A stretch of 64,000 bases of DNA, taken from Gautieria morchelliformis (Eukaryota; Basidiomycota; Agaricomycetes; Gomphales; Gomphaceae). The position numbers and the translations under genes were made by a program. The notes under the pieces were generated by a model. The model was given only the letters and a program-made list of their open reading frames with translations. It did not search any database and had not been told where the DNA came from. Below are positions 1-10,016 of the stretch, one piece after another; the stretch's first letter is position 1, and each line of letters begins with the position of its first letter. Location: the NCBI GenBank assembly GCA_015179125.1, contig WHVA01000197.1:62001-126000 (forward strand), read 5' to 3'.

Positions 1-735
1 TCTGGATGATTGATTCATACATTCGTAGTAGCTACTTATACTATACTAGTGGTAACTACTAGTGTTCGAGATAGTGAGTCAATGGGTCGAAAAACTACAT
101 GTAACTAGAGGGGTGACTACTTATAGTCATAAAATCATGGGAGTGATGGGGATAGTGTCAGGGGTGTTAAGCTTTGGAATAGAGTCTTGTACATATTATA
201 CAAAGCCCCTGTCTACATGGTGTCAACATAGTAGTCAGCTGGTCGTGTCATGGAGCTCAATAGAAAATAGAAATTAAATCCCTCCTGCCTAGCATAAATG
301 CTAGTCTTGGTGATGGGGCCACTGTCTCTGTGCCTCTTCTGTGGGGCAGCTGATTGAGCACATGTACTTGGAATGACATTCTGTAGTCATTCCGCAATGT
401 CCGGTGCTCCTGTGCAGTCTATACTCTTCTGCAGTGTTTGGTGCCCGCACCTCCTCAGTGCCTGTGCCCTGGCACCTGTCGACGTCATGGCCGATGCCAT
501 CAGTCAATAGCCGCACTGTCTCTGATCGGCCGCACATGGTCAATGCCCGTGTTCCTGTATCTTATCTAATCTCTAGATAAGATAGCTGCTCTTGATGTCA
601 TGTGTCGAAGTCTGTATGTGTCGAAGTCTGTCATGAGTGTTGTTCCTATCTTTTTAGTCGTTTTTCTTTTTTCTTTTATTAGTTTCTTTATATATATATA
701 TAGATGACTCAAAATATAATAGTTGCGTGTATCAC
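1..735. repeat. Partial LTR-like repeat, copy 1 of the 966-bp family
   Basis: This stretch aligns with 3213-3866 over its whole length, with many substitutions. Shared blocks include the start TCTGGATGAT, the GGGGTGACTA block, GACGTCATGGCCGATGCCAT, and the T-rich tail before ATAGTTGCGT. The other copy begins at 2901, so about 310 bp of this copy lie outside the window. The short open frames here do not resemble any protein I know. I read it as the 3' part of a solo LTR; its own target duplication cannot be tested. Confidence 0.6.
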
Positions 736-1630
736 AACAGAAGAAGCCGCCTGGGCGTTTTTTTCAGCGCACACCCTAACTTATGCAAAGCACTGTAATT
801 TAAATTTCTTCGATTACCTCAGAAGGATACTCTAACACTGGAGGCATATAAAAATTTTCTGGTCTGAAAAACTGTTCAAAAAACTGTAAAGATATTCCAA
901 AAAAAAATTTAGCATAATTTTGTGTTTTTGTTAGAATTTGTTTAGCCAGAAAATTATAAAAAAGTTTAAAGTTTTTTGCAGGGTTTTTTAGAGGACATAC
1001 GCTCCACTGCGTGAGACAGTCTCTCAGAGACTTGGGGAGACCCATGCCTGAACAAACAGTACCCCCTTGATCGGACGGTCAGGTACTAGCTTTTTCATCT
1101 ATATTTGTAAGATGGGCCAATCTATGAAATAAGGGTGTTTTGTGTATTTTAACGAGTTTGGGTGGCAAAGTGACGCCTAAGGCCGCCAGGTGAAGACCCT
1201 GGGAGACACACTGTAGCAAATGGATCAGCCCCCAGAACGTCTACATGGCTCGTTGCGTGACTCGCTGCGGTTTGCCAGGTTTGCCATACTCCTCAAACCC
1301 GCTATTTCATTCCAGCCGTTAGATGTCCATTCACCCAACTGTTGAGGACATATGGGCTTTTCGCCAATATGGCCTCCTTCATGGGATTGGTGAGACCATC
1401 TACTACTTCGCCCTCAGCCACTGACTGGAATAGGTCACCGTGATATATATCCACCCCTGGACATGTGCAGTTGGTATGAAGAACGGTAAGGGGGTCATTC
1501 ACAGACACAGGGAGTAATCATAGCTATTTATTGAAAAGAAATTTTATTGCATATGGAGGTGAGTTTTGACAAGTACGGAAAGGAACGGGGATGGGTTTAC
1601 TTTGTGGACGCGTTGAGGGTGTCAGTAGAT
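736..1630. other. Intergenic stretch with one AT-rich repeat arm
   Basis: No convincing gene. Bases about 840-1000 are AT-rich and match 15675-15890 inside the KDZ transposon, including GGCATATAAAA and the block ending TTTTTTGCAGGGTTTTTTA. The minus-strand open frame 1508-1302 (68 codons) has no motif I recognise and no support beyond being open. Confidence 0.5.
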
Positions 1631-1901
1631 GATTAAATTATGAGATTAAGGCAGCCATAACTGTTACAATTATAATTTATTATGCTCTAAAAAATAATAT
1701 AATCTCCATTGGACAACCCTAGTCAGACACCACTCACTTACTATCTCATTGTGATAGTGAAGCATACCTCAAGCATATCTTGAGTGCATGTTGTTGCATA
1801 TGCCTCTAAGTCAGACCTCTCACTTACCATCTCATTAAGGTAAATTAGAATTCACTCCACAGGCCAATGGACATACTCATGGATCACACTAGGTGAGAGG
1901 A
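1631..1901. repeat. Left part of duplicated W1/W2 3' flank (copy 1)
   Basis: This 271-bp block matches 37322-37600 closely, from GATTAAATTATGAGAT to CACTAGGTGAGAGGA. It is the distal 3' flank of the WD40 gene W1; the flank resumes at 26660 beyond the inserted gypsy element. The last five bases, GAGGA (1897-1901), are the target duplication of that element. Confidence 0.85.
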
Positions 1902-2113
1902 TGTAAAGATTGACGATCTTAAGCCTTGGTCACAAGGGCACACAGAACTTGACCAATGTGTGGTATTCTGATGCTACGTAGTGCCAGTATAGGAGTAAGA
2001 TGCGATAGGAACCGATGACCGGTTCCCACGCATAAACTATACAGTGGGTCCCTAAGGGGCCCACTGGGGTTATGTAATAACTATTGTACATGTAGATACA
2101 TAGGTTATTTACA
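1902..2113 (-). repeat. Gypsy 3' LTR (212 bp)
   Basis: Nearly identical to 26448-26659, with TG...CA ends. It contains two hairpin-forming stretches: GGAACCGATGACCGGTTCC near 2008-2026 and a 25-bp near-perfect palindrome at 2042-2066 with GTGGGTCCC/GGGGCCCAC arms. A truncated copy of the same LTR family lies at 29945-30106. Confidence 0.92.
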
Positions 2114-2146
2114 CCCTCCCCCTCTATAGACAACTCTAGGGGCGAA

Positions 2147-2895
2147 CTACGACTCATAGAGGTCATCCATAATGGAATCCTCTAGAGTGGCTGATATGAT
2201 GACGTTGTCATCGTATGGGGCTGGTGGAACGCGTGACTCCTCCCGGGGCACCTCCGCATCAGCGGCGGTGATTGGGTGAGGCTGGTTGGCCTCACCACTA
2301 GCGGTGGTATCTGCTTGGGTGATGAGGCCAGCATCCTTGCGGAGCATGGCCTCAACGGCCGTGTCCTCAGTCTGAGGAGGGGGCTGGAAGCGTGCCAGCT
2401 CCTGGTCAAGCTGAGCGAGAGTGAGGGGTCGCGGCACCGCGGCCCTCACATGGCTGGTCTCGAGGACCTTTTGTTGGCCCTCATGGGCGGCAGCACTGAA
2501 TGCCGTGCTGGTGATGCTGCGTTGAACATAGTGTTCAATGTGTGCCACTCGCTTGCGAGTGACCCCCGCGTAGCGGGCCAACCATCTCGCGATCTCGGCG
2601 AGTGGGATGTCGGGGCCAGATCGGCCCCCCCATGGGGTATGGGCCCGTGATAGACAGCCGCAAGTTGGTGCTCTGTGGCGTCAGGATTTCCCTGGCATCG
2701 ACAAGGCTCGACCATTGGTCTGTCGAGCCGAATAGGTCAAGTAGCCTCACCCTGAGAGGTGATGCGACCCCTTTGACCTGGGGTGCAAGGGCCTTCAACC
2801 ACATCCAGATGTCCATGTCGTCTAGTTTGAAGGTGCCATCCACGTTGTCACGGATGGCAGATGGGATTCCTTCAGGGTTGTGTATCCTTTTGGAT
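2147..2895 (-). pseudogene. Extra gypsy ORF after integrase, distal part, frameshifted
   Basis: The minus strand reads as one protein in two frames. The first part runs through HNPEGIPSAIRDNVDGTF and LDDMDIWMWLKALAP, and the second part from LAEIARWLARYAGVTRKRV to the stop at 2147. The switch lies at a run of seven G (minus strand, near 2625-2631), so a one- or two-base indel is the simplest cause. The stop is only 34 bp from the LTR, so this is the last coding unit of the gypsy element. The function is unknown to me; the Trp-rich, helical-looking text resembles a nucleic-acid or capsid partner only in a loose way. It may have been continuous with the ORF at 4265-5572 before the LTR inserted at 2901. 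Confidence 0.6.
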
Positions 2896-2900
2896 TAAGG

Positions 2901-3866
2901 TGTCAATTAGTGCCTTTCAACAAGTAGAATCTATTGCTCAGTGACTGAAACCACTGTGTTCGCCCCTCTTCTATGTGCTGACTAAGCCTTTCGAGGCGCG
3001 TCCAGCACTGATGAATGAGAGTCACGTGACTGTGTCGACAGAAGAACGGTGTCGATCCAAGGGATAATCAAATCAAAAGCGTTCGGTTTTAAGGTAGTAT
3101 AGAGTAAACTGTGATAGTAGACCCTCGACGAAGATTTGGAATAATCTATCAAGATCTGAGCTCTGTAGCTATCAAACAAGACTACAGTAATTTCAGGAGG
3201 CAGAATAATCGATTCTGGATGATTTTGTTCATACATTTGTACTAGCTATTTATACTATGTTGATCGTAACTACTAGTGTTCAAGATATTGGACGGATGGG
3301 TCAAAAAGCTACTTGTAACTAAGGGGTGACTAATTTATAGTCATAAAGTCATGGGGTGATGGGGATGGTGTTTAGGATTGTCTGGGATTTGGAATAGAGA
3401 TCTGTACCTAGTATACAAAGCCCCTGTCCACATGACGTTAAGATAGTAATCAGTCAGACGTGTCTCTGTGCCCTTTCTGTAGGGCAGCTGATTGAGTATG
3501 TATACTGCAGGTGACATTCTCAGGTCGCTCCACAGCACCCTGTACTCCTGCGCAGTCTATTGTCCTCTGCGGCGTTTGGTGCCCGCACCCCTCGGTGCCT
3601 ATGGCCTGGCACCTGTCGACGTCATGGCCGATGCCATCATTCTATAGGCGCGCCATCCCTGATCGACCGCACGTGGTCGATGCTCGAGCTTCTGTACATT
3701 ACCTGATCTATGGGTAATATAGCATGTCGTAAATTCGTGTGATCATCATCTGCGCCGACGTCTATCATAAATGTAATTTCTGTTTCTTTTTGATTTTTTT
3801 TTTTTCTTTCTTTATTAGTTTCTTTTATATATAAATGATTTGAAATGGGATAGTTGCGTTTATCTG
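2901..3866. mobile_element. Solo LTR (966 bp) inside the gypsy 3' region
   Basis: The block starts TGTCAATTAG right after TAAGG (2896-2900) and ends before a second TAAGG (3867-3871). Bases 3213-3866 are shared with 1-735, so the block is a dispersed repeat and not gypsy sequence. The 5' TG is canonical, but the 3' end is TATCTG here and TATCAC in copy 1, so the exact 3' boundary is uncertain. Confidence 0.65.
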
Positions 3867-3871
3867 TAAGG

Positions 3872-4264
3872 ACACGGCCTTTGGCCGGCTACTTACCGGT
3901 AGAACCTTCTTCCGAGCCCCAAGCCTTGTGATATCCGTGCCCGAGTACATATGATACTTATCCGCGCCCGAGCCCGAGCCCGAGCTTGAACTCATATCCG
4001 ACCTTGATCCCATGCCCGTATCCCCCTTAGTTACTGATTCCGCTCCATCACGCATCATTCGTATATTACCTCGCCCTGACCTCGGTCTCCTGACCTCGCC
4101 CTGACCTCCACTAATCTGTTCGCCCCTGACTTGCACCTCGTCCGTATATAACCCCCTTGTATGCATTCCTACTCCTCAGTCTGAAAATCAACTATCGTGT
4201 CCCTTCGATCCCTAGCTAGTTTCTACGCCTCGCCTCTTAAGCTAGAACCTCGCCTCTTATTCGT
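3872..4264. other. Non-coding part of gypsy 3' region
   Basis: Between the solo LTR and the stop of the extra ORF at 4265. It contains low-complexity GCCCGAG/GCTCGGG repeats (3963-3985) and CTCGCC-rich runs. A minus-strand open frame (4166-3825) covers it but runs into LTR sequence and has biased Ser/Gly composition, so I do not call it a gene. Confidence 0.45.
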
Positions 4265-5572
4265 TTACCTCCGAAGTTGGGACTCGTGCGTAGGGTCGGC
4301 GCAGCACATAAGCTGAAGCCAAGTCCCTCTCCGACTTCCCCATCCAAACCTCGCCCTGTAACCTCGGACCTTGACTCGGGTTTCGTCCCCGACCTCGTTC
4401 AACCTTACGACGGATCGTATCGTAACATTATCACAACATATCCAACCCCTTAGGATGGCCGCGATATCGTGCGGGGTACCGCCCGCTATCACGAGACAAT
4501 CCCTTTTGGGATTGCGAGCGCATTGTTCGCACTCGATGCATTTGAATACGCCAATCATCTCGTGCATCCGTGCAAGTTGTGGTGTTTCTTTTGCCCGCAC
4601 TAGGAGTTCGACGAAGCGTGGGTCGTCGAGCGGGCAGACATCATACCATTGAGTACGACGCTGTTGGGCCTTCCCCACTGGTCGTGGTAGGAGGCCCGTC
4701 TCAGAGATCGGTGGATCTCCGAGTGGGATGATTGTCCCCTCCCCCGGGTAGGGAGGGTGAACTGTCCCTGCCAGTGGAGGCAGGGCCACACCAGGCCCGA
4801 TGTACTGGGCCTCGATCTGTGCTATCCGCCGTTGAAGGGTGGGGTCGTTGATTGTGTGCGACGAAGACGCCGCGAGGTATGCGCTGATCGCGCTTTCCTT
4901 TGCAATGGCTAGCCCATTGACAGTGTTGGGGGTGCCATGCAATTTCTTGCGCTTTGTCTTTGGCTGCTCTGCCAGCCGCTGTGCCCTTTCCGGGTCATAT
5001 GTCTTCCAGACGGACAACTCGGACTCCCATCCTTCTGGGAAACCGTACGCAGAGTCAGAAGGCGCGCTCTGCCCTTCCATCGTTGTCGTTGTCGGGGTTG
5101 GCGCCGACAATCGGGATGCTAGCCCCGATGTTGCGCGCGCCGGCAAGGGCGCCGTCGCGCGAGGTGAAGATGGCCCAGCCACTGGGTCCGTGGCCGGGTC
5201 ATGTCGCAGCATTTTCAAGGCAGCATGGACCAGGGTAACCTGGAGCTGGGCTGTGCTCAGCTGCTGCTCCAGTTCCTTGATTTTGGCGTGCTCGGCTTCG
5301 AGCGCATCGTTGCAGTCTTCGACCACGTGTTCCAACTCCTTGACCTCTTTTTTGAGGTCGTGGATGTCCCGGAGGAGCTCTTCTCGCGCGTCACACGTGA
5401 TGCCCCTTGGGAGCCATCCCCAGGCTGCATCAATGGCGTCACCGATGTCTTCGTCCCGCAATTTGACCTTGCGGGTGCCTGTTGCAGCCCTTAAGTGCGC
5501 GGCGTAGTCTGCGCACATTGCGCAATCGTCCGGGTGGACAATTGCGAGGACATCTTCCCATCCCATGATCAT
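4265..5572 (-). CDS. Extra gypsy ORF after the chromodomain, coiled-coil and Cys-rich (435 aa)
   Basis: This ORF sits downstream of the integrase-chromodomain on the same strand, in the position an env-like gene would take, but no signal peptide or membrane segment is visible. Residues about 65-120 form a strong predicted coiled coil (DIHDLKKEVKELEHVV, then KIKELEQQL). The middle is Pro/Ser/Thr-rich. The C-terminal third carries a Cys cluster (CIECEQCARNPKRDC, spacing CX2CX2CX7C) followed by further Cys pairs (WICCDN, LMCCAD). The open frame extends upstream of the first Met to about 5640, so the start is not certain. I recognise no known enzyme. A role as an accessory nucleic-acid-binding or capsid-like protein is only inference. 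No frameshift or stop is seen, unlike pol. Confidence 0.65.
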   Translation of the reverse strand: MIMGWEDVLAIVHPDDCAMCADYAAHLRAATGTRKVKLRDEDIGDAIDAAWGWLPRGITCDAREELLRDIHDLKKEVKELEHVVEDCNDALEAEHAKIKELEQQLSTAQLQVTLVHAALKMLRHDPATDPVAGPSSPRATAPLPARATSGLASRLSAPTPTTTTMEGQSAPSDSAYGFPEGWESELSVWKTYDPERAQRLAEQPKTKRKKLHGTPNTVNGLAIAKESAISAYLAASSSHTINDPTLQRRIAQIEAQYIGPGVALPPLAGTVHPPYPGEGTIIPLGDPPISETGLLPRPVGKAQQRRTQWYDVCPLDDPRFVELLVRAKETPQLARMHEMIGVFKCIECEQCARNPKRDCLVIAGGTPHDIAAILRGWICCDNVTIRSVVRLNEVGDETRVKVRGYRARFGWGSRRGTWLQLMCCADPTHESQLRR

Positions 5573-5840
5573 CCAGTGCTCCTGGTCTACTGGAGCACGT
5601 AGAATATCTGCGGCCCCCTGCCTCAGGGCCGTTGTTCACGTTGTGGACGCTCACAGATCAGCGTCCATCCCATCTTTGGGGGGCATCCTCTTTGTGGGGA
5701 TGATGGTGGTAGGCTTCCAAGAAGTGATGCGCCCTCGGAAAGATCCGAGGTGAAAATTCAACCATGCCATGGCCAGCGCATCATGTGGTCTGCACATGAC
5801 AGACGCATCTAGTGGCGTCTGGGGAGGTCCCGTGGCTTGC

Positions 5841-8826
5841 TCACCCCCAAAGCTCTATATAGTTATCTAGGGCTTCAAGGTCCTTGCAGGACGACATGGG
5901 TTCCCATGTCACGTCGCCTAGGGTCCAACGGACCTGGAACTCCAGGTCCATCAAGTTTATCCATCGATGTGCAATAATCTCATCGACAAGCCACTCCTCG
6001 TCATCATTCGCTCCGAAGTCATAAAATGACTTAGCCTCACGACAAGGGAACAATTCGTCGTTCTTGGCCTCGTATCACCATACGAGGCTTGAATGGAAGA
6101 CCGGTGAAATGCGACGGCTTTTCAGCTCGTCGGGAAGATCAAGGGTCACCGTCAAGGCGTTGTTGTGAGTCTCGACAACGCGGTACGGTCGGATGTACCA
6201 CGGGACTAGTTTTCAGGCCCTTCCTTTCGGGAGAGTTAGGTTCTGTGTCGAGAGGTAGACGCGGTCGTTGGCCACATACCTGTCGCTCGCCATACGTTTC
6301 TTGTTTGCATGAAACGTTTGCGTCACTCGATGCTCTATGATTGCATCGTGTGCCGCCATCAGGTTCCATTTTCCCTGATGTGCGAACCGGGCTACCCCCT
6401 TGAACGGGGTGTCCACGGCTATGGGGAGGTCTATCCGCGGCATATAGCCTTGGTTCAGCTTGAAAGGCGCGAACCCTGTGGTTGCGCTGATGTTGCTGTT
6501 GAGGGCAACCTCAACCATTGGGCATTTCAATGCCCAATCCTTCTGATCATCTCTGATGACCGCGCGCAATATCTGACCGATCGAGCGGTTTGCCCGCTTG
6601 GTGGCTCCATCCGTTTGGGGATGGAAGGCAGTTGACCTGAGGAGCTTAGTCCCCATGAGTCGCTGTAATTAATGCCAAAAGATCGACGCAAATTTCGAGT
6701 CTCTATCCGAGACGATGGAGTCGGGAACTCCGTGGAGTCGAACGACCTCCTTCAGAAACAGCCAGGCTACTCCCTTGGCTGACATGCTCGTCGTGGTTGG
6801 TACGAGGTGTACGAGCAACGTTAGTCGGTCGATGACTACCATCAGGTAGTCACAGACGTTGGATTTGGGCAGGGGCCCCATGAAGTCAATACCAATGGAC
6901 TGCCATGGCCTATCCGGAATGGGTAGGCTGTGTAGTAGGCCTTTGGGCCGTTGTGGCCCAGTTTTCGTCATCTGACACTTCGCGCATCATGTGCAGAACG
7001 ACTCTATGTCTGGCCTCATGCCCGGCCACCAATATGATCTTCGAACGTAGTTCGAAGTCTTCAGATGGCCGTAGTGACCGACTATCTGATGTGCCCGATC
7101 GATGATGATTTCGATCAGCCTCCTTCCCCCTTGAAGAACAGAGCGGGGGACGGCAATGACGTCTCTTTTGAGCTGGTTTTTAGTCCAGATCAGCCCGTCC
7201 TGGATTCCGAATCTCAGGTGCGCGTCCGGGTGCGCCATGATCTTTGTGCACATGGTGTCCCTGTGGTACGCGTCTCGTAAGACCTTAGACAGTTCTACAC
7301 CTTGCTCGACGATCCGGCGCAGGGGCGCACCGTCATTTCCTGCGGTGATGACTCTGATGTCATCGTCGTTGTTGTCGCGTGATGCGGCGACGTTCGTGGG
7401 CTTTGGTGAGCCCTCATTTAATGTGGTGGATTCCGTTATTCTCGCCTCTGTCTTCTCTGCGAGGTGTTTAGAACATCTTGTCGCCGCTGTTCGCAGCTCG
7501 ATATACCGGTCGGTGGGCAATAACTCACTGTCCAGGTCTAAACGCACATCTGCGTTCACGAAGATGTGGTCCAGGTAATTGTCATCACTCATGTAGTTCT
7601 CGTAGTAGCACGACAGGCAGTCCGCTACCTTGTTCTCTACACCATCAACATGAACGGTGTTGAAGTTGAACCGGGAGAGAAACTCCCACCATCTGACCTG
7701 GCGGTCAGATAGGATCTTCTGGGTCTCGAAGCACTCGAGCCCTTTGTGGTCTGTGACGAGGGTGAACCTTCGCCCCAGCAGTTTGTCCTCCCATTTCATG
7801 AGAGCCTTGAGCACTGCGATTGTCTCGTGCTCGTGAGTCCAATAGTGTTGCTGAGCAACGCTGAACTTCTTTGACAAGAGGCCGGCAGGCCGACAGGTTT
7901 TCCAGTCGGGACCTTGGCCGTAGACTGCACCGACACCGGCTTTTGACCCGTCGGTGATCACCCAGATCGGCTCTGGGAACCTTGCGTCTACTGGATGCAG
8001 TATCGGGGCCTTGCAGGCCAACGCCTTAATGCTTTGCCAGCATTTGTCTAGTAGTGGAGTCCATTTGAATGGACGGTTATTATGCACACAGCCTGATAGC
8101 GGGGTGGTATATGCGCTAACATCTGGCATGTAGTGTGCCAGATACTGTACCAGCCCGAGGAAACGCTGGACATCGTTGAACGTCCGTGGCCTACGCCACT
8201 TGCGGATGTGTTGCATCTTATCCTCGTTGGCATGTATCCCTCGGTCATTGATGATATGGCCGAGACACTCCATTCGGATGGAATAGAGGTCCACCTTTTT
8301 CTTGCTCAGAAAAAGGTGATTTTTCCTCAGTCTGTCAAAGACGATGTAGAGGTGCTCTTCATGCTCTTGTATTGAGAGCAAGAATATGAAGATGTCGTCC
8401 ATGTATACATGGACAAAGCGACCTATGCAGTCGCGGAAAATGGCTGTCATCAGCCGTTGGAATGTTGGTGGGGCGTTACAGTCTCCCATCTGTATCACCT
8501 GGCTCCTAAAGGTGCCAAGGATTGTGGCAAAGGCAGTCTTTGCTACATGATCCAGATGGATCCGGATCTGCTCGTATGCTTCCGACATATCGAGTTTTGT
8601 TCGATACCGACAGCGAGCCATATCGTTGCGGATGATATCCTGATCCGGGAAGGGCGTGATGTCCTTCACCGTGTTCTCGTTCTGCTGGCGCAGATCGAAG
8701 ACGGTTCGCAATGTACCGTTCTTCTTCAGCACACACAGCATGGGCATGGCCTGCTGTGCGACTGCCGGAATCCACCACTTTGCAGTGGTGTATCGTTCTA
8801 TCTTAGCTGACAGTTCCTCTCGGAAG
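5841..8826 (-). pseudogene. Gypsy pol, distal part: RT, RNase H, integrase, chromodomain
   Basis: This is the larger part of the Ty3/gypsy polyprotein; its N-terminal RT part lies beyond the nested insertions at 22849-23185. The RT has LDMSEAYEQIRIH and the active-site box FVHVYMDDIFIF. RNase H follows with VITDGSKAGVGAVYG and DHKGLECFE. The integrase core has IGIDFMGPLPKS, SDRDSKF and a YWWPGMRPDIE zinc-binding region. A C-terminal chromodomain (EEWLVDEIIAHRW, then TWEPMSS) ends at the stop at 5841, which marks a chromovirus. Two nonsense codons break the frame: a TGA just upstream of the CQMTKTG segment (near 6984) and a TAA after FASIFWH (near 6669). The catalytic residues I can see are kept, so decay is by stops only. 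Confidence 0.92.
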
Positions 8827-9505
8827 TGATAAGAGTTGTTCTGAATGTATTTGGGTTTTTATTCAAGCCTCGAGTGAAGCTGAATCGAGTAGAGGTCTGA
8901 ATTCTGAGAGGATTGCTCGTACTACGGGGATTACTTCGATCGGGAATTCTGAAACGGTGGAGAGGTAAAGCTATTGTTATTATTATTTACAGTTACATTT
9001 GTTCGTACTATTTAACTATTGGAAGGGGCTCGGCGTTGATACGATTCATATGGTTTGTGACGTAGGGATAGGGGGGTGTGGAGCATAGTCTGGAGTGAAC
9101 TCTCGAATGAATACTACAAGGGAATACTAAGTATTTGTTGTGGATAAAACGATGGTGTGGAAGGACATGTGCGCGATGTATAGGGGGAATGATGGAGCCA
9201 CGGCTAGAGCCGCTCAGGGACGATCGGATACGTATCGTGTCTCGGTCGCAATTGAATTGGTACCTGAGCGGGGATTTGTATTGCGGGTCGGTTTCTCGAT
9301 CGAGATTGATGGGATCGACATTTGTATTGTGATGCTGATCGACTTGGCATGCCCTGTGCGCGTGTGTGGCAATGTATTGGTCCGGCGTCGCGTATATGCG
9401 AGTCAGGAGATTCGGCAATGTTTCTGCGTATCTGCGTGTGGACGCGGGCATGGATTGTGGGGTTTGTATGGTACAGTGACGTCAGTATATTTTTAGGTTC
9501 GGATC

Positions 9506-10003
9506 TGTTGGGTGCATTTATGCTCCTGCACCAAAATCAAGCATAATATATCCAATTTGTTGTGTGGCCTTCCAATTTCTTCTCACATTGTTCTTGTATT
9601 ATGCATCCATTTCTCTGGTTATTTTCGAAATTTTCCACTCATTCCTTATCTCTCTATTTCATCTTGTTATTCCTACTTTCACAAGCGGCTGCACCCAGCG
9701 GAGTCTGAAATGACTTCGACGCGCGAGCTCTTGGGCGCTAAAGGGCCGGGTAGTAGTACATGCGCAGTGGAACACATTTCCCCCTCTCTCAGTGACCACT
9801 AAATTCACTGAGAGAGGCAAGTAAATTAGTCTAGTAGTCTTTGCATTTATTGACCTAGAAATCCTCTGTAGTGAATTGATTTCTAGGTAGTGTATAATAT
9901 ATTTATAGTGACCACTAAATTCACTGAGAGAGTGAATTGATTTCTAGTCTATTCTTTTGAATAACAAGTCCATACCTACTGCCTATAATTCCTGTCCTCT
10001 ACA
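9506..10003 (+). repeat. Copia 5' LTR (498 bp)
   Basis: TGTTGGGTGC...CTCTACA. It matches 22306-22803 throughout and 27759-28256 with one visible change. It contains a 12-bp perfect stem (CTCTCTCAGTGA / TCACTGAGAGAG, 9784-9816) and a second partial copy of the same segment near 9908-9950. Related but diverged LTRs lie at 37601-37693, 38981-39469 and 62857-63285 (minus). Confidence 0.96.
9784..9816 (+). promoter_or_regulatory. Conserved LTR hairpin
   Basis: A 12-bp perfect stem with a 9-nt loop. The same hairpin is present in the diverged LTR subfamily at 38981-39469 with a changed loop, so the stem looks kept while the loop varies. A function in RNA packaging, termination or dimerisation is only inferred. 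Confidence 0.5.
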
Positions 10004-10004
10004 G

Positions 10005-10016
10005 GGTTATGGGCCC
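10005..10016 (+). promoter_or_regulatory. Copia primer-binding site (initiator Met tRNA internal half)
   Basis: GGTTATGGGCCC directly after the LTR is complementary to the anticodon stem-loop of initiator tRNA-Met, the half-tRNA primer known for Drosophila copia. The ATG inside it, complementary to the CAU anticodon, is also the first ATG of the gag-pol frame. Confidence 0.75.

Noticed and set aside
1-3866. 1-735 and 2901-3866 as paired LTRs of one retrotransposon
   Set aside because: The sequence between them includes the outer boundary and LTR of the gypsy element and the duplicated NLR flank, so the two copies were inserted separately.
2885-3914. A 43-nt intron in gypsy formed across the solo-LTR site (GTAAGT ... 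CAAAAG)
   Set aside because: It appears only after removing the LTR, and the flanking exons do not give a convincing frame.
4839-5507. Plus-strand 222-codon frame opposite the extra gypsy ORF
   Set aside because: The minus strand shows a coherent coiled coil and Cys cluster on the element strand; the plus frame is a shadow.
9008-9451. Minus-strand open frame of 147 codons in the solo LTR
   Set aside because: No domain, no conservation evidence, and it lies in non-coding LTR sequence.
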